From positions 277,117-341,116 of the forward strand of contig MTMI02000003.1 in the NCBI GenBank assembly GCA_002011165.2: a stretch of 64,000 bases of DNA. Reading direction: 5' to 3'. The stretch comes from Candidatus Mnemosynella biddleae. Its GTDB lineage: Archaea; Halobacteriota; Archaeoglobi; Mnemosynellales; Mnemosynellaceae. The number at the start of each line of letters is the position of its first letter. Position 1 is the stretch's first letter. The position numbers were made by a program, and so were the translations under genes. The notes beneath the pieces are model-generated. The model searched no databases. It saw only the letters and a list, made by a program, of their open reading frames with translations, and was not told where the DNA came from. This document shows, one piece after another, positions 9,114 through 19,532 of this stretch.

Positions 9114-10734
9114 TATTTCTCACTCCCCTTTTCAGAACATCTAAGCTGATATCTAAAGTGCGGAGTGAGAGGAATCCGAAGATCAAGGTAACGAGATTTT
9201 TCAGAGCATGATCTACAAGAGCGACCGTAAAAGAGATCTCAGTTGGAATTCCTCCAGCTGTTAACACACCAGTCATCGCCGCTTCATATGTCCCTATCCC
9301 TCCGGGAGTGATCGGGAAAACTTTCGTCAAATTAGCAAACGAGACTGCGAGAATCACGAGGAGGAGAGAGGCGTGTATGAAAGAGGAGAGAATAACATAG
9401 CTTACAACCGCTTCGATCATCCAGAGAAGCATGGAGAGCGATGTGAAGAGAGTTAGTGATTTCAACTCAAACAATTTTCTCATGTCACCAAATATTTTCT
9501 GAAGATAAGAAGAGATTCTGGATGAAGTGGAGAAACGAATTAAAAAAACTGACAGAACGAAAAGAAGTGTTAAAAGTATAGAGATGAGGAATACGAGTGA
9601 GCTTTTTTCGTAGAGTTCAACTCCGAGGATGACAAATGAGAGAAGTCCAAGAGTTGCTACAGAGAGGAGATCAAAAACTCTCTCTAAAAGGAGAGAGGAA
9701 AGAGCAGAAAGAACGGGTATTTCAGAGTCCCTTCTCAGAATGTATACTCTCGATAAATCCCCGATTCTTCCCGGAAGAACTATGTTCAGAGATTGAGATA
9801 AAAAGATAAGGGAGATTGAAGTTAGAATTGAGAGCTTATAACCTATCTTCCCTATGATGGCCGAGTATCTGATGCCTCTCAAAACCCAAGAAAGAGAGTA
9901 TATGATAGAGGCAACTGAGAGTGCTAAAAAGCTCACACTGAGAAGAGATTTGAAAATGTTCTCAAAACCAGAAAAAAAGGTTATCGAAGCAAGAATAAGG
10001 AGGGCAATAAGAACGCTTCCAACGCCCCATCTCCCCTCGAGCTTCACGAGCTCGAGTTTAAGAAGAAGGGCTGAAAGACCCATTTCAATAGAGTCTCTGA
10101 AAAATTTGACTTTTGTATCTCCTTTTTCACGCCATATCACCGGAATTTCTGCGATCTTCAACTCTCTGTATTGAGCTCTCACGAGAATTTCTGTATCCCA
10201 AAACCATCCATTATCTTTAACCTCATCAAGGAGAATAATAGTGCTCTCTTTCCTGAAAGCTTTAAATCCACATTGATGATCTTTTATTTTTGACTTCAAA
10301 AGCATTCTAACCCAGAAATTGTAACACCAGCTAAGAAATCTTCTAGGAAGAGACCTCTTAGCAAGAGATGTCTTTCTTGAACCCACAACAATATCGTAAC
10401 CTTCTTCCATTAGCTTTATAACATCGGAGATGTGTGAAAGATCTGTTGCAAGATCGACATCCATGTAAAGGAGGATTTCTCCTCTAGCTGTTTTAAAAGC
10501 TCTTTTTAGAGCTTCTCCTCTTCCAAGACGTTCAGGATAGTGAAGGACTCTTATCCTTTCGTCCCTTTGCGAATAGCTCATCGCAATTTCGTAGGTTCGA
10601 TCCTCGCTACCGTCTTCAGCAACGATGATTTCGTAATCAATTCCAAATTCCTCAAGCTTCTTTTTAGTATCCTCAATTGCCTTTCCAATGTTTTTCTCCT
10701 CGTTGTAAGCTGGAAGGATGATCGAGAGCTTCAT
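9100..10734 (-). CDS. GT2 dolichyl-phosphate-glucose synthase-like domain fused to UPF0104 / lysylphosphatidylglycerol synthase-TM-like domain
   Basis: SIILPAYNEEKNIGKAIED, DVDLATDLSHI; C-terminal LSQSLNIVLPGRIGDLSRVYILRR, VFPITPGGIGTYEAA. Confidence 0.88.
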   Translation of the reverse strand: MKLSIILPAYNEEKNIGKAIEDTKKKLEEFGIDYEIIVAEDGSEDRTYEIAMSYSQRDERIRVLHYPERLGRGEALKRAFKTARGEILLYMDVDLATDLSHISDVIKLMEEGYDIVVGSRKTSLAKRSLPRRFLSWCYNFWVRMLLKSKIKDHQCGFKAFRKESTIILLDEVKDNGWFWDTEILVRAQYRELKIAEIPVIWREKGDTKVKFFRDSIEMGLSALLLKLELVKLEGRWGVGSVLIALLILASITFFSGFENIFKSLLSVSFLALSVASIIYSLSWVLRGIRYSAIIGKIGYKLSILTSISLIFLSQSLNIVLPGRIGDLSRVYILRRDSEIPVLSALSSLLLERVFDLLSVATLGLLSFVILGVELYEKSSLVFLISILLTLLFVLSVFLIRFSTSSRISSYLQKIFGDMRKLFELKSLTLFTSLSMLLWMIEAVVSYVILSSFIHASLLLVILAVSFANLTKVFPITPGGIGTYEAAMTGVLTAGGIPTEISFTVALVDHALKNLVTLIFGFLSLRTLDISLDVLKRGVRNIDSK

Positions 10735-11915
10735 TTTCTTTCACTTCCCAACATTTCTGCTACTTTCCTTCCTGCTATGATCGAACCTTCCATGCTTCTC
10801 TCTGGATAGTTTGACTCAGAGAACAAGCCAGCATAATAAATTCCTTTCTCCTCATACGGAGCAATATTCTTCAAATATCCTCTCTCGTAAACGGGAGCGG
10901 TGTAATTTGCGTTTTCTATTCTTATCCATTTCACGTCCCTAATCTGGAAGTGATCTCTCAGAACCTTTCTCACAAACCTTTCATCGAGTTCCCCAGTGTA
11001 GGATACGAAATAAGTTAAATGGCACCCATATTCTTCGGGCGATACCATATTTGTGTGGGCTATAACTGCACCGATCCGTGGAATTCCCTGAACGTTAAGC
11101 CAGTAGATTTCCTCTAACACAGGTTCTTCTGTAGCAACAAGAGCGCATGAAGTTTTCTGCCACTTTATATTTCTCACGAGCTCTGGAGCTGTCACTATCA
11201 GATGTTCTCCCTTAAAACAACCTTTGGATGTTCTCACCTCTTTAAATCCTCCAGAAAAATTCACTTCCTTTACTCTCACCCCTTTAAGAATTTCCGCATC
11301 GGATTTCTCTGCAAGAGCTTCCACCAATTTTCCAAAACCTCCTTTTAGATATCCGACCCTTTCACCCCTAAAACCTCTTGAAGATCTCATCCCGACTCTT
11401 CCAATAACCCAAGAAGCTGAGATTCTATTTGCATCTTTTCCGAACTTGCTCTCAATAAGAGGTTGAAAGAAATTTTGATACAAACGTTCTCCACATTTCT
11501 TCTTTACCCATTCATTTCCGTCTATTTCATCCATCTCTTCGAGAATTTCCCTTCTCTTCATCATTTCTCTGCATTCTCTCACGAAAAGAGCCAATCTGAG
11601 TTTATCTGTAATGCTGAGATGGGGATACCTCAGAATTTCGATAGGTGTGTTCAAAGGATATATCTTTCCATTTACCAAAAATCCAGTTTTGGTTTCATAC
11701 CACCGAACATATCTCCAGAGTTTCAGTCTCTTAAGTAAAGGAATTAGCTCAGTGTTGAACTCGAAGAAATGATGATAAAATTTCTCGATTCCCAAATCGG
11801 GATAGATGTCAAGAAGGCCACCTATTCTCTGAGATTTTTCCAGAACCAAAGCCTCTTCTATATCGAGGGCTACCCTTAACCCGCTCAAACCCGCACCGAT
11901 GATGAGAGTTCTCAT
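10731..11915 (-). CDS. FAD-dependent oxidoreductase (protoporphyrinogen oxidase/phytoene desaturase-like)
   Basis: Start revised to MRTLIIGAGLSGLRVALDIEEALVLEKSQRIGGLL (Rossmann); overlaps upstream stop by 4 nt. Confidence 0.85.
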   Translation of the reverse strand: MRTLIIGAGLSGLRVALDIEEALVLEKSQRIGGLLDIYPDLGIEKFYHHFFEFNTELIPLLKRLKLWRYVRWYETKTGFLVNGKIYPLNTPIEILRYPHLSITDKLRLALFVRECREMMKRREILEEMDEIDGNEWVKKKCGERLYQNFFQPLIESKFGKDANRISASWVIGRVGMRSSRGFRGERVGYLKGGFGKLVEALAEKSDAEILKGVRVKEVNFSGGFKEVRTSKGCFKGEHLIVTAPELVRNIKWQKTSCALVATEEPVLEEIYWLNVQGIPRIGAVIAHTNMVSPEEYGCHLTYFVSYTGELDERFVRKVLRDHFQIRDVKWIRIENANYTAPVYERGYLKNIAPYEEKGIYYAGLFSESNYPERSMEGSIIAGRKVAEMLGSERK

Positions 11916-13399
11916 GAGTTCAACCTCGCGTAGAGATGTAGCCATAAAGCTCCGGGATCTCCCATCCCTTCTCTTTTCAGGAGATAAGACGGAAGATCTT
12001 TCAATTCGACTTGAGGAATCCACCACTCTCTTAATTTGAAGTCTCTCACCTTGACATATCCTTCAATTTCAATTTCCTCTTTTGTTATAAGATATTCCGC
12101 AGTTAGTTTTGATGGAGCTTTCGTCCAGTAACTCACATTTTCATTTCTTAAATACCATGGGAATGGCCAGTAATCATCACTGATGATAGCTATCTCGTGA
12201 CCTCTGATCTCATTCACAACCTCTGGAACATCCACAGAAGTTTGAACAAATACAAGAGGTTCCTTAGGATTGGCGGGATGGATGTAGTTTACGAGAATGG
12301 AAGAATATACTGTGTATGAGGTGAGGAGCAGAAAGAGTATTAAAAGGAGTTTCTTTTGTGAGAACTCTTCCAGAAATTCGAAAGCTATGAAGACTGCGGG
12401 AAGAAGAATGTGAATTGAGAGCCAAGGAACCTTTTCTCCGAGATACGAATAGATGATGAAAGAGGAGAGATACCAGTAGATGAAAAAGAGCATCTTTTGA
12501 TTGCCTTTCCTGTAGAAGTAAACGCAACCCATGAAGCTGAAAAGTAAGACGGGAGATTCATATAGGAGGAGGATTGGAAAGTAGTAATACGGAGGGCCAC
12601 CTATTCTCTGTATCTTATGCATTTCGAACCAATGAGAGATGGCATCTGGAATCGAACTAATAGCTCTTTCTGGGTGGGAGAGAAAGGAAGAGAAGAATAA
12701 GAAGTAAATGAGAATTGCAGGAATGGATGAGATGATGACGCTTTTCCAGTTTCCTAAGATCCATTTCATAGTTTTCCTTGGATATCTCAGGAGAAGGAAG
12801 GATATGAAAATAAAAAGTGTTATGAAGGTATTTTCTTTAGTGCAGAGAGATAGAGAAGCGACTGAGAAGAGTGAGATGAGATAAACGTTTTTTCTCGTCC
12901 TTAAGTACTCCTCCGCAAGAATGTAGATTAAAAGACTCCAGAAGGCAATTATGATGTCATTTCTGAAAAACCTTGAGTAGTAAAGAAAGATAGGAGAGAT
13001 TGAGATGTAGAGAGCTATGAGAATTTTTTTCTTCTCACTCAGACGCATAAAAAGAATTAGAACGATTAGAAGAACTCCAAAAATCACAGGAAGGATTCTC
13101 GCAGAGAAATCGGAGATTCCAAAGAGTTTGAAGATGAGAGAGGTTGCGTAATACAAGAAAGGTCCATGATAAGCAGGATCGTAAATGTAACTGGAGAGGT
13201 GAAGTGTGATCCAGCCCTGAACGCTCTCATCGTGATGCATCGGTCTGAAGTCGAGAAGGATGACTCTCAGAAAGAGGGCGAAAAGGATTATCGCAAGATA
13301 TATGAGTTTTCTGGCTTTCACTTTCGATAGTTTAAAGCCAAACCGATTAATAAATTTGATGAGATGATGAAAGAAGTTCTGGAGAAGCAGGGATATCAC
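11912..13399 (-). CDS. TIGR03663-like membrane glycosyltransferase family protein (true start probably internal, near 13320)
   Basis: RPMHHDESVQGWITLHLSSYIYDPAYHGPFLYYATSLIFKLFGISDFSARILPV. Confidence 0.82.
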   Translation of the reverse strand: MISLLLQNFFHHLIKFINRFGFKLSKVKARKLIYLAIILFALFLRVILLDFRPMHHDESVQGWITLHLSSYIYDPAYHGPFLYYATSLIFKLFGISDFSARILPVIFGVLLIVLILFMRLSEKKKILIALYISISPIFLYYSRFFRNDIIIAFWSLLIYILAEEYLRTRKNVYLISLFSVASLSLCTKENTFITLFIFISFLLLRYPRKTMKWILGNWKSVIISSIPAILIYFLFFSSFLSHPERAISSIPDAISHWFEMHKIQRIGGPPYYYFPILLLYESPVLLFSFMGCVYFYRKGNQKMLFFIYWYLSSFIIYSYLGEKVPWLSIHILLPAVFIAFEFLEEFSQKKLLLILFLLLTSYTVYSSILVNYIHPANPKEPLVFVQTSVDVPEVVNEIRGHEIAIISDDYWPFPWYLRNENVSYWTKAPSKLTAEYLITKEEIEIEGYVKVRDFKLREWWIPQVELKDLPSYLLKREGMGDPGALWLHLYARLNS

Positions 13400-14254
13400 T
13401 TCATAGGGGACGCAGCTGTTAAAACCTGTCTTTGGACTAAAAAATCATTGAGAGGAGAAGGGGAGTGTTATAAATCTAAATTTTATGGAATTTCCTCTCA
13501 CAGATGCATTCAAATGACTCCCTCGCTTCTTTGCAATCAGAGATGTATTTTCTGTTGGAGACCTTTCGATTCCGGAGAGGTTTCTTTTGATGCTCCCGAA
13601 GAAATAGTTGAAGGATGTATCCGAGAACACAGAAGATTAATCTCTGGTTATCACGGATACGAGAGGACTCCTGAGGAGAGATTTAAAGAGGCTCTCGAAC
13701 CAAGACATGTGGCAATCTCTCTAAGTGGAGAGCCGACTCTATATCCTTATCTTCGAGAACTCATAGAACTCTTCCATGAAAGAGGATTTACAACTTTCCT
13801 CGTTTCAAACGGAACAAATCCTGATGTTTTGAGAAGAGTTAGACCCACTCAACTTTACATCTCTCTTGATGCACCTGATGAGGAAATATATGAATTTGTA
13901 TGTCAGCCAGTTGGTGACACATGGAAGAGGATTATAGAGAGTCTCAAGCTCTTGAGAACTCATCCCTCTAGAACTGTGATAAGAGTGACCGCAGTGAGAG
14001 ACTATAACATGAGTGAGGAGGAGAAATACGGAGAGCTCGTAAAAATGGCTTCTCCGGATTATGTTGAGGTGAAAGCGTATATGCACCTTGGATTTTCTAG
14101 AATGCGACTCAGAAGAGAGGCTATGCCGACTCATGAAGAAGTGAGAGCTTTTGCACTCAAAATTGCGGAAAATTGCGGATATAAAATTGCGGATGAATCC
14201 GAAATTAGTAGAGTTGTCTTGCTTTCTAAAGATGGAAGAGTTGAGAAGTTGTAA
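13364..14254 (+). CDS. taw1: tRNA-4-demethylwyosine synthase TYW1-like radical SAM protein
   Basis: SHRCIQMTPSLLCNQRCIFCWRPF (CxxxCxxC), HVAISLSGEPTLYPYL, VEVKAYMHLGFSRMRLRREAMPTHEEV. Confidence 0.92.
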   Translation: MMKEVLEKQGYHFIGDAAVKTCLWTKKSLRGEGECYKSKFYGISSHRCIQMTPSLLCNQRCIFCWRPFDSGEVSFDAPEEIVEGCIREHRRLISGYHGYERTPEERFKEALEPRHVAISLSGEPTLYPYLRELIELFHERGFTTFLVSNGTNPDVLRRVRPTQLYISLDAPDEEIYEFVCQPVGDTWKRIIESLKLLRTHPSRTVIRVTAVRDYNMSEEEKYGELVKMASPDYVEVKAYMHLGFSRMRLRREAMPTHEEVRAFALKIAENCGYKIADESEISRVVLLSKDGRVEKL

Positions 14255-14327
14255 TTGATTAATAATTGAGAAATCTTGGGTAAAGTTAAAATAAAGAGGT
14301 TGGAAAAAAGGATATTCGGGTGATTGA

Positions 14328-14996
14328 ATGAGCTGTAAGATCGCAATACTTGGAGGAACTGGAGACATAGGAGAGGGTTTAGCCCTAAGATGGGCAATTG
14401 CAGGGCATGAAATTATAATAGGATCGAGAAAAGAAGAGAAGGCAAAACAAGCTGTTGAGAGATATCTTAACATACTAAAGGAGAGAGGTTATACCGATGT
14501 TAAAATGAGTGGAATGGAGAACAAAGAAGCTGCTGCTCAGGCAGAGATCATAGTACTTTCGATTCCTTATGAACATACGCTTTCAACAATTGAGCATATT
14601 AAGGATGTTTTGAAAGATCAGATAATCATCTGTCCTGTTGTTCCAATGGAGAAGAAAAAGGGTTATTTCCTCTACACCCCCCCAGAAGAGGGTTCTGCAG
14701 CAGAAATGGTGCAGAAAGCTGTTCCCGAGACTTGCAAAGTAGTTGCAGCTTATCAGAATATTGCGGCCGACAAACTTGCGAATCTGGATCTTGATATTGA
14801 GTATGACGTTGTGGTCTGTGGACCGAAAGAGGAGAGAAAACTCGTGATGGAATTAACGGAACAGATGGGTAAACTCAGAGCTCTTGATGGAGGTCCTCTC
14901 CCAGCTGCGAGAATGGTTGAAGCGATGACTCCGCTGATAATCAATGTTGCAATGAAGAACAAAATGAAAGACGTTTCAATAAAATTCGTTGAGTAA
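14328..14996 (+). CDS. npdG: NADPH-dependent F420 reductase
   Basis: CKIAILGGTGDIGEGLALRWAIAGHEIIIGSR; LRALDGGPLPAARMVEAMTPLIIN. Confidence 0.93.
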   Translation: MSCKIAILGGTGDIGEGLALRWAIAGHEIIIGSRKEEKAKQAVERYLNILKERGYTDVKMSGMENKEAAAQAEIIVLSIPYEHTLSTIEHIKDVLKDQIIICPVVPMEKKKGYFLYTPPEEGSAAEMVQKAVPETCKVVAAYQNIAADKLANLDLDIEYDVVVCGPKEERKLVMELTEQMGKLRALDGGPLPAARMVEAMTPLIINVAMKNKMKDVSIKFVE

Positions 14997-15025
14997 GTGG
15001 AGATTTATACAAATCTCCACTTTTT
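14997..15025. terminator. Terminator hairpin between convergent npdG and ilvE
   Basis: GTGGAGATTT-ATAC-AAATCTCCAC perfect 10-bp stem followed by TTTTT. Confidence 0.7.
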
Positions 15026-15899
15026 AATCCTCATATATCGGTGTTCCTTCTTCTTGCGTTAGTTTTTCGAACTCCTCCATCAATCTCTTTGTTATTGCCC
15101 CCACTTTTCCATTCCCGATGACTCTCCCATCAATTTTCGTTACTGGAGCTATTTCAGCTGCGGTTCCAGTTACGAAAACTTCATCGGCGGTGTAAAGATC
15201 GAAAAGACTTATGTTCTGCTCTTTTAGATCATATCCAAGTCTCTCACAGAGTTCAAAAACGACTTCTCTTGTTATTCCTCTGAGGCTGAGAAGAGCTGGT
15301 GGTGTGTAAATTTTTCCTTTCTTTACAACGAAAATATTGTCTCCAGAACCCTCGCAGATGTATCCGTTATCATCGAGAAAGATTGCTTCGTCTGCACCTT
15401 TTACATTCGCTTCTATCTTGCCCAAGATGTTATTCAAGTAATTCAGAGATTTCACGTTAACCACAAGAGCTGCTGGGGAGATTCTTCTGACTCCAACTGA
15501 GACTGCATGGAGACCTCTCTCATAGAGATCTCCATACATCTTACCCCATTCTCTTGTGATGATGATCACAGTGGGTTTTTTGCACTTCCTCGGATCTAAT
15601 CCTAGATCTCCAACGCCACGAGTGACTATCGGGCGAATATAAGCGTCTCTCAACCCATTCCTTCTCAAACACTCGATAATTGCTTTTTTCATTTCATCCT
15701 TTGTCATCGGTATTTCAAGCAGGATTGCCTTCGCGGAATCATAAAGTCTGTCAATATGCTCATCGAATCTGAAGATTCTTCCGTTATAAGCTCTTATACC
15801 TTCAAAAACTCCATCGCCGTAAAAGAATCCATGATCAAAGACTGAGATTTTCGCTTCCTCCTCTGGATAGAACTCTCCGTTAATGTAAACCCATCCCAT
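15024..15899 (-). CDS. ilvE: Branched-chain amino acid aminotransferase
   Basis: [37 protein letters not shown]. Confidence 0.95.
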   Translation of the reverse strand: MGWVYINGEFYPEEEAKISVFDHGFFYGDGVFEGIRAYNGRIFRFDEHIDRLYDSAKAILLEIPMTKDEMKKAIIECLRRNGLRDAYIRPIVTRGVGDLGLDPRKCKKPTVIIITREWGKMYGDLYERGLHAVSVGVRRISPAALVVNVKSLNYLNNILGKIEANVKGADEAIFLDDNGYICEGSGDNIFVVKKGKIYTPPALLSLRGITREVVFELCERLGYDLKEQNISLFDLYTADEVFVTGTAAEIAPVTKIDGRVIGNGKVGAITKRLMEEFEKLTQEEGTPIYED

Positions 15900-15965
15900 T
15901 ATTGGTCACCCTCTCCAACATTAGTTTGAGTAATTTCCATCCCTGAAATTTATAAAGATTTAGTA

Positions 15966-17318
15966 TCACAGTGCGACCATCACTCTAATGTCACTTACGT
16001 TTGTTCCAGTTGGTCCGGTGAATATCAAATCATTTAGCTTTCTGAAGAACTCATAAGAATTGTTCTCTTTCAGGTACTCTTCGATGCTCAAACCCATCTT
16101 CTCTGCTCTCTCGTAGCTCTTCCCATCTGCAATAGCTCCTGCTGCATCTGTTGGACCGTCAATTCCGTCAGTTCCCATGCAAAGAACCGCAATGTTATCC
16201 ACTCCTCTCATCTTTTCAATAGCTCCTAAAACGAATTCCATTGCTCTTCCGCCCTTTCCACTTCCTTTTACCGTAACGGTTGTCTCTCCACCAGAGATGA
16301 TGACTGCAGGCCTTTTCAGCGGAATTCCACTTTTCACAACTTCTCTTAGAATTCCAGCATGAGCTATTCCTACTTCTCTGCTCTCTCCCTCTATCATCGA
16401 AGAGAGAACTAGAACATTCATTCCGAGCTCTTTTGCCTTTTCAGCAGCTCCAATAAGGGCTTCGAGATTATTCGAGAGAATGACATTGTTCACTTTTCTG
16501 AAGACTTCATCCCCCTCTTTCGGAGTTTCCGGAATCTCGCCTCTCAACCCCTTTTCAAGTCTCTCTCTTACCGAGTTTGGAACCTCGTTCCATATTTCAT
16601 ACTTCTTTAAGACGTTCACCGCATCCTCAAAAGTTGAAGCATCTGGAGCAGTTGGGCCAGAAGCTATAACATCGAGAGGATCTCCTATGACGTCAGAAAT
16701 GAGAAGGGTTATAACTGTAGCGGGATATGCTGCTCTTGCGAGTTGACCTCCTTTTATCAGAGATATGTGCTTTCTGACCGCATTAATTTCGTTGATGGTA
16801 GCTCCGCATCTAAGAAGAAGATCAGTAACTTTTTTCTTTTCCTCAAGAGTTATTGGTGGAACGGGAAGCGGAAGAAGAGCTGAACCTCCTCCAGAGATGA
16901 GACAAATGACGAGATCGTCTTCATCCGCCTCTTTCAAAAGCTCGATGATCTTTTTTGCGCCTTCCATACCACCCTCCCCAGGAATGGGGTGTGTTCCCCT
17001 AACACACTCGACCTTCGGAATCTCCCGAACCGTGGTATCGACGATTACGCCCCTCTCTATTTTATCTCCGAGAATCTCGTAAAGAACTGATGCCATGGTT
17101 GAAGATGCTTTTCCACCTCCGACAACAAATATTCTCCTGAAGTTCCTGAGATCATAAGAAGAAGTTCTGACAATTAATCTATTTCCTTCAATCCTCACAT
17201 GCCTCTTTATGATTTTCTCTGGTAGAACTCTCTCTATTCCAGCAGTAGCAACCTTTAAGCATATTTCTCTCGCTCTTTCATCTCCATTCTCCACGAGTTC
17301 CTGAAAATTTCGAATCAT
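15966..17318 (-). CDS. Glycerate 2-kinase (MOFRL family)
   Basis: VVGGGKASSTMASVLYEIL, CLISGGGSALLPLPVPPITLEEK, MGTDGIDGPTDAAGAIADG. Confidence 0.93.
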   Translation of the reverse strand: MIRNFQELVENGDERAREICLKVATAGIERVLPEKIIKRHVRIEGNRLIVRTSSYDLRNFRRIFVVGGGKASSTMASVLYEILGDKIERGVIVDTTVREIPKVECVRGTHPIPGEGGMEGAKKIIELLKEADEDDLVICLISGGGSALLPLPVPPITLEEKKKVTDLLLRCGATINEINAVRKHISLIKGGQLARAAYPATVITLLISDVIGDPLDVIASGPTAPDASTFEDAVNVLKKYEIWNEVPNSVRERLEKGLRGEIPETPKEGDEVFRKVNNVILSNNLEALIGAAEKAKELGMNVLVLSSMIEGESREVGIAHAGILREVVKSGIPLKRPAVIISGGETTVTVKGSGKGGRAMEFVLGAIEKMRGVDNIAVLCMGTDGIDGPTDAAGAIADGKSYERAEKMGLSIEEYLKENNSYEFFRKLNDLIFTGPTGTNVSDIRVMVAL

Positions 17319-17403
17319 AGTAATTTTTCTTCCGAAGGAAATTAAAAATGTTGTGCAGAAATAATAAGCTTAATAAGAGTTGGCAAGCAAAAAGGTATGC
17401 GAA

Positions 17404-17895
17404 ATGAACCAAGATGATTCCTTTGAAAAATGGATGCAAGAATTCATGAATAAAGTTTTTACAATGTTTCCTGAGTTGGAGAGAGTTGTAAATGGAGAGG
17501 AATTCAGAGAAGTTGTAGAAAGATTAGAAAGTGGATTGCCTGCTGCGTTCTACATAAAAATCGGTCCAAATGGTCCAGAGATCAGACATTTTGATATGAT
17601 CGAAGATTTTGAAGAGGATTTTGAAGACGAAGATCTTATGTTTCAAGTTTTTGAGGATGAAGATCAGATATTCGTTAGCATGGAGATAAACGAAGCGGAA
17701 AAGGAAGATATAGAAGTAAGAATAAGAGGGGATAGAATTCTGGAAATATTTATCGCAGAAGAGCTCGTGAAATCAATTGAACTTCCCGCACCGGTTAAAG
17801 AAGATAGTGTGAGAGCTTCCTATAAGAATGGAGTGCTCGATGTCATAATTGAAAAGGTTGAAGAGTTCAAGTTCAAAAAAGTGAAAATAGAGTGA
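17404..17895 (+). CDS. Hsp20/GvpH-like protein
   Basis: C-terminal alpha-crystallin-like IEVRIRGDRILEIFIAEELVKSIELPAPVKEDSVRASYKNGVLDVIIEK. Confidence 0.65.
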   Translation: MNQDDSFEKWMQEFMNKVFTMFPELERVVNGEEFREVVERLESGLPAAFYIKIGPNGPEIRHFDMIEDFEEDFEDEDLMFQVFEDEDQIFVSMEINEAEKEDIEVRIRGDRILEIFIAEELVKSIELPAPVKEDSVRASYKNGVLDVIIEKVEEFKFKKVKIE

Positions 17896-17896
17896 T

Positions 17897-17967
17897 GCGG
17901 CTGTAGTCTAGTGGCAGGACGGGGGCTTCCCAAGCCTCTGGCCCGGGTTCAAATCCCGGCAGCCGCA
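17897..17967 (+). tRNA. tRNA-Gly (anticodon CCC)
   Basis: GCGGCTG..GGGGC-TTCCCAA-GCCTC..GGGTTCAAATCCC..CAGCCGC-A. Confidence 0.93.
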
Positions 17968-18300
17968 TCCTATTTCGTTATTTTCACTGCTGATATCGTT
18001 TTTCTTTCCTATTATAACTCCCTTTAATTCCTCGACGGTCATTTCAAGCCTTCTGAGTCTTTCTTCAATATCATTACTTACTGCATAGTATGCACCAAAG
18101 TGAACACCTGGCATATAATCAACTTCTTTACCATCACTAAACCGTATCACAACCGTGTCCTCATCAACTCTCCAAATATGCGCCCACTTTCCAGCATAGT
18201 CTTTTAGTTCAACCGGCAATCTTACAATGGCTAAAACGGTACTTGGGTTAGTTTTTGCCCTTCCCACCTTTGTCCTTCCAACATATTTCATAGTATTCAC
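17908..18300 (-). CDS. Hypothetical protein whose C-terminus reads through the antisense of tRNA-Gly
   Basis: MNTMKYVGRTKVGRAKTNPSTVLAIVRLPVELKDYAGKWAHIWRV...; last ~20 aa (GCGCRDLNPGQRLGKPPSCH) are tRNA antisense. Confidence 0.5.
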   Translation of the reverse strand: MNTMKYVGRTKVGRAKTNPSTVLAIVRLPVELKDYAGKWAHIWRVDEDTVVIRFSDGKEVDYMPGVHFGAYYAVSNDIEERLRRLEMTVEELKGVIIGKKNDISSENNEIGCGCRDLNPGQRLGKPPSCH

Positions 18301-18424
18301 TTAGTGTTTACAGCAAATAAAATCTTCTCTCCAACTCTTATCTGAAAAATAGAAGAAAAAAGAAAATCCTAATACTCTATCATTTCAACGGTTCTAACTC
18401 ACTTTCTTATCTCTATCCACTCAA

Positions 18425-19077
18425 AGTTACTCCTTCAATAACACCATTCGCCACTGCTTCGTCAATATTTTCATCCAAAGGATAGTATCCATTATGTTTT
18501 ATCAAATAAACAACGTTTCCAATTACACCAACAGTCCTATATGCACCACCAATACTGGAAATATCTCTTGAGTAACTGATATGATCGGATTTTATGTCTA
18601 GATCTAACCTTTCGCAATCTCTAGTTTCTTCGTATTCACTTATTAAATTATCAAGTATCCTTTAAGTTGGCTATAGAACGCTGTAGCACTATCAGTAGTA
18701 TTGAATTTAATTACTATGAGATGAACCGCTTCCCCTAAGATTAACCCTTCTCCAGAAGAAATCTCAACTATTCCACTTGGTCTCTCAATTTCTTGAACTC
18801 CAAATATTATTTGCTCGAATCCAAGCATTTTTAAGAACTCATCAAAAGTCTCATTTTCGTTAAATCTGAGCTTGTAATCTTTTGGTGTTTTAGATAAACC
18901 TTTCTTCACAAGATCGACAGCTGTTCCATGATATTCATAAGTTATAGGAGTTTCAGTTGTTGCTGTAATTTCGCCCCCTTTAGAGTCCCTAGGAGTTTCA
19001 CTGCTAATACCTGCTAAAATAACTAAAATTAGGAAAGCCCCAATAACTCCAATTAAAATTTTTAGTTTCTTGCCCAT
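18425..19077 (-). pseudogene. Secreted or anchored hypothetical protein with one frameshift
   Basis: ORF 18643..19077 ends FYSQLKGYLII*; next frame continues ILDNLISEYEETRDCERLDLDIKSDHISYSRDISSIGGAYRTVGVIGNVVYLIKHNGYYPLDENIDEAVANGVIEGVTLSG*. Confidence 0.6.
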
Positions 19078-19162
19078 TTAACCTCCCCTTATATATCTAA
19101 TTATCCTGATATATCTAATTTTTATGTTATATAGTTTTTACGAAATATAATATCCATAATTT

Positions 19163-19390
19163 TTGATGTCAATAATTAGCAAAACTAAGCTCTCCATTCT
19201 CCAAGAACTCTCAAAAGAACCTCTTCATGGATATGCTCTCGCTAAAAAGCTCAACATTACAATTTCCTCCATTTATGCTCATCTCTCTGAACTTGAAGAA
19301 AGTGGATTTGTATCTCATAAATTCTCTCAGCGCCGTAAAATATTCTTTATCACCGAGAAAGGCAAAAAATTACTTGAATTATTGGATTAA
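19163..19390 (+). CDS. PadR/ArsR-like winged-helix regulator
   Basis: SKTKLSILQELSKEPLHGYALAKKLNITISSIYAHLSELEESGFVSHKF. Confidence 0.8.
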   Translation: MMSIISKTKLSILQELSKEPLHGYALAKKLNITISSIYAHLSELEESGFVSHKFSQRRKIFFITEKGKKLLELLD

Positions 19391-19532
19391 CAAGGTTTTT
19401 TGCAACACATCAACAAAATATTTACTACTTTTACATTCTCAACCATTTTTTACCAGTTCTCCATTTTGTGTTGTGTAGTTTAGTTTTTGATATCTCCATA
19501 AAGAGTTGACTCCAATTCTCTTCCACTTCAAA

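Noticed and set aside
10731-12026. Upstream extension of the FAD oxidoreductase ORF
   Set aside because: Overlaps upstream gene in another frame; MRTLIIGAGLSG at 11915 gives a 4-nt overlap and a correct Rossmann start
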